DNA from: Hymenobacter sediminicola | Lineage (GTDB): Bacteria; Bacteroidota; Bacteroidia; Cytophagales; Hymenobacteraceae | Direction of reading: 5' to 3' | NCBI RefSeq assembly: GCF_014250515.1 | Contig: NZ_CP060202.1 | Location: 1,671,001-1,735,000, forward strand | Length of the DNA stretch: 64,000 nt | In this document: positions 33,484 through 42,207 of the stretch, in pieces | Numbering within the stretch: the stretch's first letter is position 1 | Layout of the letters: each line of letters begins with the position of its first letter | Notes under the pieces: model-generated | What the model saw: only the letters and a program-made list of their open reading frames with translations | The model's database searches: none | What the model was told of the DNA's origin: nothing | Program-made: the position numbers and the translations under genes

Positions 33484-34743
33484 CTACCGAACCACCATTT
33501 TGATAGTGAATACGGTGCCGCCGTTCTGGCCGCTGCCAGCGCGCAGTACCATCTTTTGGTTGTCGATGCTCAGGATACGGTAGACGCGCTCCGTAGGCGA
33601 CGCATCGGTGGCCGCAATGAAGGCACCAGCCCGCGTGAGCGTAAACTGAGCCAGCCCCGCTCCGGCAGCCGGACCAAACACGTAGGGCGACGTGCCGGAC
33701 TGCGGCGTGGTGCAGATGTAGCCTGCTGCGGCCGAGAAGGTTTCAGCCTTGGCATCGTAGGTAAAGGTGTCGTTGGTTGAGAACGTATACTCGTCATCGG
33801 ACTGGCAGGCGGGAAGCGCGCCAGCCAGCACGCCCGCGAAGTAGGAGGTAGGAGCGGCCTCAGTGCCCACCACAATCGGCGCATCGGCCGTGTTGTCAAT
33901 CATCCAGGTGCGCGACGAGCCACCTGTTAGTAGTAGTTTGATAGGCGCCGTCGCATCGTAGGGTGCAAACGTAACAACGGTGCGGGTGCCGTCAGGATTG
34001 GTGCCACGCAGGCGCAGGCGGGTATCAGTAGCTTCCAGAATCTCATACGTTTTGTTGGCTACTGAGTCGGGCAGACCCAGAAAACCGCCTTTGCCTTTCA
34101 GGACAATCTGGGGGTTGCCGGTGGCATTTGGCCGAAATACGAAACTGCCGGAGTGGTTGCGTGAGCTGCCACAAGCGCCATTCTGGTAGGTTTGGCCGGC
34201 GCTTTCGTAGTTGATGGTAAACTCTTTGCCGAACGAGAATTGGTCGTCGAGCTGGCAGGCCGGCAGGGTGGTAGAGCTGGATAGCACGGTGCCCGTCGCC
34301 GACTCCCGCACAATGGCGCCCGGCGCATTAGAGAAAGCCCAGACCCGGATGCCGCTACCGGCGCAGTCTACCAGCTTGCTGAACGAAGCATTGCTGCAGG
34401 CATCGGCTATGTTCACGGTTTGCTTAGCCGAAATGCCAGTGCCGCCGCGCCCGGCCGTAATCAACTCTACCTGGTAAGCACCTGGGCGGACGTATGTGTG
34501 CTGCACCGGACTGCCGGAGGCCAAGGAATTGTCGCCGAAATTCCACTGCGACAGGAACCCATCCTGCGCGGTGCTAGTGAAGGTCACGACCGTTGGAAAC
34601 TCGGTGGTATTGGCCTGGAACGTGAACGTAGACTGGGGCACCGGGCCTTCCAGCTGAGAGTCGTCGCCTACCTTTTCACAGGAGGCCAGCAGCAATGGCG
34701 CCATCAGGAGGCCCAGCGCAGCTATACGTGCTATGTGTTTCAT
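33484..34743 (-). CDS. PKD-domain lipoprotein, probable surface glycan-binding protein
   Basis: A 419-residue lipoprotein with lipobox LLASC near residue 22. A PKD domain at about 40-112 carries SQWNFGDNSLASGSPVQHTY. Two tandem copies of a lipocalin-like domain follow (about 120-260 and 265-419). Both copies contain LPACQxDDxxxF, a GxxxFxP segment, a DS-xxx-Y-I stretch and a final LR-xx-NGxxxxxF. The position after susD is where SusE/SusF-type glycan-binding proteins sit, so that role is inferred. It sits 103 bases after susD, a gap that holds a large hairpin. Confidence 0.8.
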   Translation of the reverse strand: MKHIARIAALGLLMAPLLLASCEKVGDDSQLEGPVPQSTFTFQANTTEFPTVVTFTSTAQDGFLSQWNFGDNSLASGSPVQHTYVRPGAYQVELITAGRGGTGISAKQTVNIADACSNASFSKLVDCAGSGIRVWAFSNAPGAIVRESATGTVLSSSTTLPACQLDDQFSFGKEFTINYESAGQTYQNGACGSSRNHSGSFVFRPNATGNPQIVLKGKGGFLGLPDSVANKTYEILEATDTRLRLRGTNPDGTRTVVTFAPYDATAPIKLLLTGGSSRTWMIDNTADAPIVVGTEAAPTSYFAGVLAGALPACQSDDEYTFSTNDTFTYDAKAETFSAAAGYICTTPQSGTSPYVFGPAAGAGLAQFTLTRAGAFIAATDASPTERVYRILSIDNQKMVLRAGSGQNGGTVFTIKMVVR

Positions 34744-34792
34744 GGGAATTCAGTGGGAATAAAGGAGAGGATAAATAGCCGGCAGGCAGCTG

Positions 34793-34838
34793 CGAATGGC
34801 CGGTACCGGTTGTTGCAGCAACCCGTATCGGCCATTCG
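34793..34838 (-). promoter_or_regulatory. Large hairpin between susD and the PKD lipoprotein gene
   Basis: Outer stem CGAATGGCCG (34793-34802) pairs with CGGCCATTCG (34829-34838), and an inner CGGTTG/CAACC stem extends it. It has no T-run. Hairpins after susCD often let the transporter genes be expressed more highly than downstream genes. Confidence 0.55.
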
Positions 34839-34846
34839 AAACCAAC

Positions 34847-36337
34847 TCAATAGCCAGGGTTTTGCGAGAGGCCAGGATTCACGTCGCGCTCCGCCTGCGG
34901 AATGGGCAGCAGCACGTTGAAGGGTTTCACGCCTTTGGCAATCAATTGAGGAGAGGTAAGTAGCTCACCGGTCCGCTTCATGTCAAACCACCGGTCGTTT
35001 TCAAACGCCAACTCATATTTCCGCTCGCGCCATACCGCCGTTTTGAACGCCGTGGCACTAATGCCCGCCGCAATGTCGCGGGCGCTGGCCGTTCCGATGG
35101 GGAGTCCGAAGGAACGACGGCGCACTTTGTTGATGGCCTCCAGACCCTCGGCATTCGGCCCTGCGGCCTCCGCCAGAATCAGGTACACCTCCGCCAGGCG
35201 CAGCACCGGAATGTTGAGCTCCGAATCCCAGATGTTGGTATTGACCTTGCCGACAAACCATTTTTTCAGGCCATAGCCGTTCGGTGAACCGGGCAAGAAA
35301 GCGGGCTGAGTGCGGCCATCTGGATACACGTCGCCGGGCTTCCAGATAGTCACGTCGCGGCGGGTGTCGCCGTTTTCGTATCCCGCCACAAAGTCAGCTT
35401 CCGGAATGTTGAACCCGTAGCCACCCTGTGGCACGATGCCTTGGCCGCGGGGACCGAAGAACTCGTTGCCGACAAAGCCCAGACCGTCAAAAATGTACTG
35501 GTTGCGGCCCGAAATGTACTGCACCTCAAACAGCGACTCCTGCCCGTTTTCAGTCGACACCTTGAAGTTGTCGGCGTAGTTGGGCCACAGACTCTTGCCA
35601 CTGGAGTTTATCACGGTCCGGGCCTGCTGGGCGGCTTCTGCCAGTTTTCCCTCCGTGAGATACACTTTGGCCAGCAGCGCCGCCGCCGACCATTTAGTAG
35701 CCCGACCGATGTCGTCGCCGCTGTACGACACGGGCAGCTTGGTAATGGCATCCAGCAAATCGGCCTCAATCTGGGCGTACACCTGCGCCTGCGCCGTGCG
35801 CGGAATATTTACTTCGTCCAGTGTCTGAGGCGGTTTGGTGAGCAGCGGCACGTCGCCGTAAGCCCGCACCAGGTCGAAATAGTACTTGGCGCGCAGGAAC
35901 TCGGCCTCGCCGATGCAGCGGGTCTGAATGGCCGGATCAATCTGCATGGCGGGCACTTTCTGCAGCACAATGTTGGCCCGCCCGATGCCGATGTAGCAGC
36001 CGCCCCACAGCCGCGTCGTGAGAGGGTTCGTGGATGGAATGTTGAAGTTGTCGAGCTGCTGCTGCTCAATTCCGTCGCCCCCGCCCCCACCGCCGGTGGT
36101 GGAGAGGTCAGAGCCAATGTCGCCGATGCCCCACAGGGCATAGTTGTACTGGCCGCCTTTGCCCAGCTCGCTGTAGATGGCGTTGGTTGCCTGGATGGCA
36201 TCGGTGGCGGTTTTGTAGAAGTTGGCGTCGGTTACCTGGTCGGTGGGCGTTTCTTCCAGAAACTTCTCTCCGCAGCCAGAGAGCAGGCCCAGCGTCAGCA
36301 GGAAGGCGCCACAAGTGTATGTAGTGATGCGTGACAT
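34847..36337 (-). CDS. susD: SusD/RagB family outer-membrane glycan-binding lipoprotein
   Basis: A 496-residue SusD homologue. A lipoprotein signal with lipobox LLSGC near residue 22 comes first, then the family start EKFLEETPTDQVTDANFYKT. The TPR-like helices include FLRAKYYFDLVRAYGDVPL and AEVYLILAEAA. It ends with ELAFENDRWFDMKRTGEL and LLPIPQAERDVNPGLSQNPGY, all typical of SusD/RagB. It forms the lid over the SusC barrel and binds the oligosaccharide at the cell surface. It lies 23 bases after susC. Confidence 0.96.
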   Translation of the reverse strand: MSRITTYTCGAFLLTLGLLSGCGEKFLEETPTDQVTDANFYKTATDAIQATNAIYSELGKGGQYNYALWGIGDIGSDLSTTGGGGGGDGIEQQQLDNFNIPSTNPLTTRLWGGCYIGIGRANIVLQKVPAMQIDPAIQTRCIGEAEFLRAKYYFDLVRAYGDVPLLTKPPQTLDEVNIPRTAQAQVYAQIEADLLDAITKLPVSYSGDDIGRATKWSAAALLAKVYLTEGKLAEAAQQARTVINSSGKSLWPNYADNFKVSTENGQESLFEVQYISGRNQYIFDGLGFVGNEFFGPRGQGIVPQGGYGFNIPEADFVAGYENGDTRRDVTIWKPGDVYPDGRTQPAFLPGSPNGYGLKKWFVGKVNTNIWDSELNIPVLRLAEVYLILAEAAGPNAEGLEAINKVRRRSFGLPIGTASARDIAAGISATAFKTAVWRERKYELAFENDRWFDMKRTGELLTSPQLIAKGVKPFNVLLPIPQAERDVNPGLSQNPGY

Positions 36338-36360
36338 CGTGTAGAGTAGTTAGGAGGGGA

Positions 36361-39300
36361 TTAGAAACCGATGTTGAGGCCAGCCAGGAACACGCGGGGC
36401 TGAGGGTATACCCCCAGGTCCACACCACGGGAGCCAACTTCCGGGTCGTAGCCGGTGTATTCGGTCAGGGTCAGCAGGTTTTGGGCACTCACATATACGC
36501 GCAGCTGCTTGGCGGCCAGACGCTCCTGCACCGATTTGGGCAGGGTGTAGCCCAGGGTCAGGGTTTTGATGCGCAGGTAGGAGCCATCTTCGAGGTAGTA
36601 GCTGCTCACGCGCAGGTTGGTGTTAGGGTCGCCGGCAATGGCGCGGGGCACGTCGTTGCTGGTGCCGGGGCCAGTCCAGCGGCCCAGTACCCGGGTGCTG
36701 CCGTTGCTGTTGCCATACAGGGCGCTTTCCAGAATGTAACGGTTCTGGTTGTAGATGTCGTTGCCCTGCGAGCCCTGCACAAACACGTTCAGGTCGAATC
36801 CCTGCCAGCTCAGCGTGTTGTTCACGCCGTAAGTAAAGTCGGGGTTGGGGTTGCCGATGTAGGTACGGTCAGCGGCGTTGATAATGCCGTCTGGCACGCC
36901 ATCGGGGCCGCTGAGGTCCTTGAAGCGGATGTCGCCGGGGGCTGCGCCATTCTGCGTTGCGTGGGCATCCACGTCCGCCTGGGTCTGGAACAGGCCGTCG
37001 GCCACGAAGCCGTAGAACGAGCCAAATGCCTGCCCCTCATCATAGCGGACAATTACGCCGCTCAAACCACTCACTCCATCGTAGGGCTGCCCCACACCCA
37101 GCGACTCCAGCTGGGTCTTAAAGGCCGACACGTTCAGGGTAGTCGTCCAGTTCAGGCCCCGTTCGGCGCCCTGAATGTTGCGCGAAGTGAAGGAAAAATC
37201 GATGCCACGGTTGTAGGCAGAAGCCGCATTGCGGTTCACCGCCTCGTAGGTGCCTGATACCAACGACACCGGCACCGGCGCAATCAGGTTCGGCGACTTC
37301 CGCTCATAAAGGTCGATGGTAGCCTCAAAGCGGTTGTCGAGGAAGCCCATGTCAAGACCAATGTTCGTTTGGTTGTTGGTTTCCCAGCGCAGCAGCGGGT
37401 TGGCCAGTCGGGTTGGGGCTGCGCCCGTCTGAATGGTTCCGTTTGGCCCGAATGGATACTGGATACCCGAATTGATGGCAAACAGGTAAGCAAAGCGGCC
37501 CGCATTGTTGGGGTTGCCTACTTTGCCATAGCCTACCCGAAGCTTCAGGTTGCTGATGACGCTGTTGTCCTTCATGAAATCCTCCTCTGAAATGCGCCAG
37601 CCAGCGGAGGCACCAGGGAAGAAGCCGAATTTCTCGCCGGGCGGGAAGGCACTCACGCCGTCGTAGCGGGCAATCAACTGGAGCAGGTACTTACCGGCAA
37701 ACTCGTAGTTGAGACGCCCGAAGTAGCTGGCCAGCGTTTGGCGCGGCTGAATGTTGCCGGCATTGGCGAGCTGCGTGTTTACGGGCCCGGAGTTGATAAC
37801 CTGCAGGTCGTTGCGCAGGTAGCCAGTCCGGTAGGCCTCCACATTCTGCGCATCAATGATCTGGCCCGACTGACCAAGCAGCAGCGTTACCTGGTGCTTG
37901 TCGGCAAACAGGTGGTCGTAGGTAGCCGTGTTTTCAATCAGGTAGCTGGAATTGTAGTTCGAGGTAGCCGACGCTCCGGCCAGGCTATAGCGGGTCGAAT
38001 ACGTTTCGCTACCTACTTTTAGCTCCGGTACGAAAGGCCGGAACGAGTTGAAATTGTCGAAAATCAGGTCGGCTCCCACGTTGGTACGCAGGCGCAGGCC
38101 TTTCACCGGCTCCAACTCCGCAAACAGGGTCGTCAGGGCGCGGTTGCGAACGAACTTCTGATTGTTGAGCGTTGCGGCGGCCACCGGATTTTCCTCCACA
38201 AAGTTGTCCTGCTGGCCGCGGGGCTCATAGTAGTAGCCGTCTGGGCGGTAGAGCGGAATGATGGCCGGAATCCGGATGGCCTGGTGTACCGTGCCATACT
38301 CGTTGTTGCGGGCTCCATCGTTGCCGCCGCCGGAGTTAATCTGCCGGTCGGAGAGGTGGGTAAGGGAAATGCTGTTGCCCAGCTTCAGAATCTTGTTTAC
38401 CTGCACGTCGCCATTGGCCCGCAGCGTAAACCGCTCAAAATTGGAGCCTACAATGGTGCCGTCCTGCTGGAAGTAGCTACCCGATACGGCATAGCGCGCC
38501 TTCTCGCTGCCGCCCGTTGCCGACAGGCTATAGTTCTGAATGGCCGCCCGGCGGAATACAGCGTCCTGCCAGTCGGTGCCTTCGCCCAGCGCCTGTGGGT
38601 TGCGGAGCCGGTCTACTACTATCGGCTGGCCGGCTGCCAGGCGGTTTTCGTTGTTGATGACAGCATATTCTTCCGCGTTCAGCAGGTTGAGCTTGCGCCA
38701 TACCTGCTGAACGCCGCGGTACATGTCCAGGTTGATAGAGGACACGCCAGCCTTGCCTCGCTTGGTTGTGATGATGACTACTCCATTGGCGGCCCGCACC
38801 CCATAAATGGCAGTGGCCGAAGCGTCTTTCAGAATGTCAATAGTTTCAATGTCGTTGGGGCTGATGGCGTTCAGCTGGTTCTCACCACCTTCCGGCAGCG
38901 GAAAGCCATCCACAACATACAGCGGGTTGTTGTTGCCAGCCGATGTGATACCGCGCACCCGGATAGAGGTGCCCGCCGCGCCGCCTGGTGCCCCACCATT
39001 CGAGGTGACCGTAACGCCTGCTGCCCGGCCCTGTAGTGCCTGGGCCGCATCGGCTACCGGCTGCGAAGCAATTTCCCGCGCCGATACCGATGATACTGCC
39101 CCGGTTACGCTGGTGCGCTCCTGGGTGCCGTAACCTACCACCACCACTTCGCTGAGTGCCCGCAGGTCCTCAACCATTACTACGGTCAGGGAAGAGGACG
39201 CTCCGTTGATGCGTAACTCCTGGCGCTGAAAACCAATAGAGCTAATGACAAGCGTGCTGCCATCGGGCACCGTGAGCGAGAAAACGCCGTCGGAATTGGT

Positions 39301-39528
39301 GCTAGTGCCTAGCGTAGTGCCCTGTACAATAACCGTGACTCCTGGTAGCGGCTCGCCGTTGCGCTGTGTGATGCGCCCTGAAACTGGTACATCGGCCAGA
39401 GCAGCCAAGCTAGGTGCCGGAGCCGCGCTTCGCGCCTCAGCTAGTGGCGCAGCAAGGGTTAGCAGCCCGCAGGCCGCCAGCGGCACCGCGCGCCGGAATC
39501 TCAAAAACGAGTAATGGTTGCGGTTCAT
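36361..39528 (-). CDS. susC: SusC/RagA family TonB-dependent transporter
   Basis: A 1055-residue outer-membrane transporter. A signal peptide is followed by a CarboxypepD_reg-like domain (GRITQRNGEPLPGVTVIVQG). The TonB plug carries the EVVVVGYGTQERTSVTGAVS box and the DASATAIYGVRAANGVVIIT motif of SusC proteins. A 22-stranded barrel follows, ending in an aromatic-rich strand (VFLAGLNIGF). It imports beta-gluco-oligosaccharides, given the GH16/GH5 partners, using TonB-ExbB-ExbD energy. The start is ATG at 39528 (MNRNHYSFLRF); the longest frame begins 22 codons earlier. The promoter at 39890-39921 implies an unusually long 5' leader. Confidence 0.96.
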   Translation of the reverse strand: MNRNHYSFLRFRRAVPLAACGLLTLAAPLAEARSAAPAPSLAALADVPVSGRITQRNGEPLPGVTVIVQGTTLGTSTNSDGVFSLTVPDGSTLVISSIGFQRQELRINGASSSLTVVMVEDLRALSEVVVVGYGTQERTSVTGAVSSVSAREIASQPVADAAQALQGRAAGVTVTSNGGAPGGAAGTSIRVRGITSAGNNNPLYVVDGFPLPEGGENQLNAISPNDIETIDILKDASATAIYGVRAANGVVIITTKRGKAGVSSINLDMYRGVQQVWRKLNLLNAEEYAVINNENRLAAGQPIVVDRLRNPQALGEGTDWQDAVFRRAAIQNYSLSATGGSEKARYAVSGSYFQQDGTIVGSNFERFTLRANGDVQVNKILKLGNSISLTHLSDRQINSGGGNDGARNNEYGTVHQAIRIPAIIPLYRPDGYYYEPRGQQDNFVEENPVAAATLNNQKFVRNRALTTLFAELEPVKGLRLRTNVGADLIFDNFNSFRPFVPELKVGSETYSTRYSLAGASATSNYNSSYLIENTATYDHLFADKHQVTLLLGQSGQIIDAQNVEAYRTGYLRNDLQVINSGPVNTQLANAGNIQPRQTLASYFGRLNYEFAGKYLLQLIARYDGVSAFPPGEKFGFFPGASAGWRISEEDFMKDNSVISNLKLRVGYGKVGNPNNAGRFAYLFAINSGIQYPFGPNGTIQTGAAPTRLANPLLRWETNNQTNIGLDMGFLDNRFEATIDLYERKSPNLIAPVPVSLVSGTYEAVNRNAASAYNRGIDFSFTSRNIQGAERGLNWTTTLNVSAFKTQLESLGVGQPYDGVSGLSGVIVRYDEGQAFGSFYGFVADGLFQTQADVDAHATQNGAAPGDIRFKDLSGPDGVPDGIINAADRTYIGNPNPDFTYGVNNTLSWQGFDLNVFVQGSQGNDIYNQNRYILESALYGNSNGSTRVLGRWTGPGTSNDVPRAIAGDPNTNLRVSSYYLEDGSYLRIKTLTLGYTLPKSVQERLAAKQLRVYVSAQNLLTLTEYTGYDPEVGSRGVDLGVYPQPRVFLAGLNIGF

Positions 39529-40077
39529 GTGTGGGAATGGGGAAGAGTGTGGGAAGTAGAAAATAGCTAATCCGGCATCCGCCTGAAGCGGCAAGGACTA
39601 GGAGCAAAGCACAGGCGAGACCAAAAAGCAGGACTGGTTTGAGCCTACTGCCACAAGTCGTAGCTGACAGGTAGGCAGGAATTTGGCGGTGGCATTTAGT
39701 AGGAGCAACGCCAAAACACTAGGAACGAGTAGTTGCGGACTATTTCGTGAGTAGCATCGGACAAGTAGTACCCGTTGTGCACGCTCCCGTGTAGGAGTAG
39801 TTAGTACCCGGATGATCTTGTAGTGTGTATTCACTCACCAATGAAGGTGAATGCAGCGAGAAAGCTGAATCTGTAAGTATCGGAGTGGCCAAATATACCC
39901 GCCATTTTTTCGAAAAATCAAGTGCTAATCCTTGTTTACAAGGCTGTAGAGGTTGTTTTTCGCTTAGGTAGCACGTTGTGCTGTACGCTTACATCACCCA
40001 CTATGCAGGGGCATTTCCCGGCTGTTTGAGCGCAGTGCTTTGTTTGGCTACAAAGCGCAGTCGGGTAAAAAACAAGC
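39529..40077. other. susC upstream region with promoter and long leader
   Basis: A 549-base stretch without a convincing gene. It contains the susC promoter (39890-39921). The transcript would begin near 39884, about 355 bases before the susC ATG. A 78-codon minus-strand frame at 39598-39834 lies inside the leader but has no domain or typical composition. The part next to 40078 is AT-rich, with AAAATCAAG and TTTTTTCGAAAAA stretches. Confidence 0.5.
39890..39921 (-). promoter_or_regulatory. Putative susC promoter
   Basis: On the minus strand TTG (39921-39919), 21 bases, then TATATTTG (39897-39890). The box is an exact TAnnTTTG match in an AT-rich region. Confidence 0.6.
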
Positions 40078-40108
40078 AAAAAAAATGGGCCTCAGCCCAC
40101 TTTTTTTT
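40078..40108. terminator. Terminator of the GH5-receptor operon, stop codon in the loop
   Basis: A8-TGGGC, loop CTCA, GCCCA-C-T8. The receptor gene's TGA stop (complement of TCA at 40092-40094) lies in the hairpin loop. The A/T flanks allow termination in either direction. Confidence 0.7.
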
Positions 40109-42167
40109 CGGTATTTTTTTCTTTGCTCTGCCACGTATCCGTTTTGCGGTTGGCCTGTGGGGATATGGCTACTTCCTCCTCCCCAGAGTCATCAGCATCG
40201 GTACCGGTATCATCCAGCAGCAAATGGGTCCAGCTGTCGTCGGTGGGGTGTTCAGCAGCTTGGCGCCGCATAGCATCTACTACTTTCTGGCTGAAGCTCC
40301 AGCAGGTAGCACGCCGCAGATCCAGCACTCGGGAAAGCTCCTGCGCAGAATAGCTGCCTTTGTGCGTGTGCAACAGAAACACCGCATAAAATGCTTTGAC
40401 AATGGAGAATTTGCACTTCTGCAGCAGCGTGTAGGCAGTGGCCGACTCGACGTAGCGGCAGCGAGTGCAGCGGCGCGAATGAGGTTCGCGCCCTTCGCAG
40501 AAATTGTCGTGGCCGCATTTGCGGCACTGATAGCCATTGGCCCATTTCAAGTCAGCGAGGTAGGTCAGGCAGGCGTCTTTGTCGGGATAGATCTGGCTGA
40601 ACTCGCCAAAATCCACTTCCTGCGACAGCACCCGGGCGGTCTGGGCTTTCTGCAGGTCCTGCTGCAGGTCGGTATTCAGCTTCTCAATGGCTGCCGACTG
40701 CAGCGCCAGTAGGCCATTAGCCTGTAGTAGCTCCCGGTTCTGAACCACGATGGTTTCGCTCTGGCGCCGCAGCTCTTCAGTGCGTTGAGCCACCAGATTT
40801 TCCAATTCAGAATTAAGCTGGTCTTTCAGCTCCTCGTTTTGGCGCAGCTGCTCTACCAACTGACCCTGCACGTCGTGTTTCTTGCGCAATTGCTTTACCA
40901 GCCGGTGCTGCGCTTTAAGCGTGGCATCCTGAATAGCCTTCATCTTGCTGCCCAGCGCATAAGAAAGCACTACCACTTCCACCACAAAGGCAGCATTCAT
41001 GCTATACACAGTATATGTGTTCGTGAAAGTGTTGATGCCCAGCTTGCGCAGAATCAGGAACAGAACGCTCACCGCTACCAGTGAGTGGGCCAGTAGGATG
41101 AACCGAGCCGGTCGGAAGCCATGCTGCCATACGCGTAGCGCGGCAAAAAACAGCATCCCATACGGCAGCAAATACAAGCCCATGCCCATACCGGTTTTCC
41201 ACCACAAGGCATCCAGCAGGAGTGCTGCCACACTTAGCAGCACCACGGCCCACAACCAACGGTCGAAGCGCGGCAGGCGCTGGGGTGTATCCAGAAACTG
41301 CCGGACGTAGTAGCCAAACGTGAGCAAAAGCAGCGGCGCCGAGCCGATTTCCACTACCCGGTTGAGCCACGGGTGGCTTGGCCACAGGTATTGGAACCCA
41401 AGCCCGTCTTCCGATAAAAACACTAGGCTGCAGCTGAATACATACAGCACATAGCGCAGATAGGTCTGCTCACCTGTGAAAAAGAACAGGCAGAAATTGT
41501 AGACCAGCATGATGAGCAGCATGCCGTAGAATGCGCCCAAGAGCCCGTACTCGGTCTGAAAGTGCTCCGCCATGCCTTGCTCGGTGCGCAGCTTTGACAA
41601 GAAGCTCGTCCGGGAGTTGGATTGGAGTCGCAGGTAGTAGGTCCGCGCTTCGCCGGTGCTTACCGGCAGGCGGAGCAGGTAGTTCTTATAGCTATACGGC
41701 CGGGTGGTAAAGGGCCAGTCGGCACCAGTATGAATGCGTCCCTCTTCCGTAGAGGTAGAAGGAAAAAAATGAATGTTATTTATGTGAGAATCAAATAGTT
41801 CAAGATACCAGTGCTGGGGCTGCGGACCGGAAGCCTCGACGGTAAGGCGTAGCCAGTAGGCCGAGCCAGGATGTTCCATGTTGGTTGCTATCCGGGAGCC
41901 GGGAATAAATCGGTCTGCATAGCGTGGCTGCTGCACATCCTGCAGAGTAAGCGTGCCAGATAGGTCCTCTAGTACGCTGTAGTTGAATGGATTGACGAAT
42001 ATTTCAGGCTGGCGGGTATCAAGCTGGAGGTGATGTTCCTGCAGCGGATCAAATGGGGCAGCAGAAGCCGTTGTTGCCTGCAAAGCAGTGAGCAGCAGCC
42101 CGAGGAGCCAGATGCGGGTCCAGAGTGATGACAAAGTGCGGTGGGAGGGGGAAGTGAGGTGGCGCAT
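40092..42167 (-). CDS. 7TMR-DISM membrane receptor fused to coiled coil and IS1595-transposase-like zinc-ribbon domain
   Basis: A 691-residue protein. A signal peptide (WLLGLLLTALQATTASA) comes first, then a periplasmic 7TMR-DISM extracellular domain (about 60-200; HPGSAYWLRLTVE and the later RTYYLRLQSNS). Seven membrane helices run from about 206 to 405. A coiled coil rich in Gln/Glu/Lys covers 410-515. The C-terminal part, about 520-635, starts YPDKDACLTYLADLKWANGY and has CX2C pairs C548/C551 and C567/C570. A helical stretch ends with YSAQELSRVLDLRRATCWSF. This order (acidic start, zinc ribbon, helix-turn-helix-like segment) is that of the IS1595-family transposase N-terminus. The DDE nuclease is missing. 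A histidine kinase or GGDEF output, usual after 7TMR-DISM, is also missing. The end is acidic. It is 40 bases after the GH5 gene. Start is ATG at 42167. It is probably a membrane-tethered DNA-binding regulator of the glucan locus; this is inference. Confidence 0.85.
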   Translation of the reverse strand: MRHLTSPSHRTLSSLWTRIWLLGLLLTALQATTASAAPFDPLQEHHLQLDTRQPEIFVNPFNYSVLEDLSGTLTLQDVQQPRYADRFIPGSRIATNMEHPGSAYWLRLTVEASGPQPQHWYLELFDSHINNIHFFPSTSTEEGRIHTGADWPFTTRPYSYKNYLLRLPVSTGEARTYYLRLQSNSRTSFLSKLRTEQGMAEHFQTEYGLLGAFYGMLLIMLVYNFCLFFFTGEQTYLRYVLYVFSCSLVFLSEDGLGFQYLWPSHPWLNRVVEIGSAPLLLLTFGYYVRQFLDTPQRLPRFDRWLWAVVLLSVAALLLDALWWKTGMGMGLYLLPYGMLFFAALRVWQHGFRPARFILLAHSLVAVSVLFLILRKLGINTFTNTYTVYSMNAAFVVEVVVLSYALGSKMKAIQDATLKAQHRLVKQLRKKHDVQGQLVEQLRQNEELKDQLNSELENLVAQRTEELRRQSETIVVQNRELLQANGLLALQSAAIEKLNTDLQQDLQKAQTARVLSQEVDFGEFSQIYPDKDACLTYLADLKWANGYQCRKCGHDNFCEGREPHSRRCTRCRYVESATAYTLLQKCKFSIVKAFYAVFLLHTHKGSYSAQELSRVLDLRRATCWSFSQKVVDAMRRQAAEHPTDDSWTHLLLDDTGTDADDSGEEEVAISPQANRKTDTWQSKEKNTEKKVG

Positions 42168-42207
42168 GGCAGTTTCCAATATAAAGAAACTCCCGGTGCT
42201 CTAGGGC

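Noticed and set aside
36331..37257. 308-codon plus-strand frame opposite susC
   Set aside because: Mirror frame of the SusC barrel with Val/Gly-rich unstructured composition.
39598..39834. 78-codon minus-strand frame in the susC leader
   Set aside because: No domain, atypical composition, and no promoter or start support; kept only as a possible leader peptide idea.
40269..40610. Insertion of a mobile element into the receptor gene
   Set aside because: The zinc-ribbon part is in frame with the coiled coil, no terminal inverted repeats or target duplication are visible, and there is no nuclease domain.
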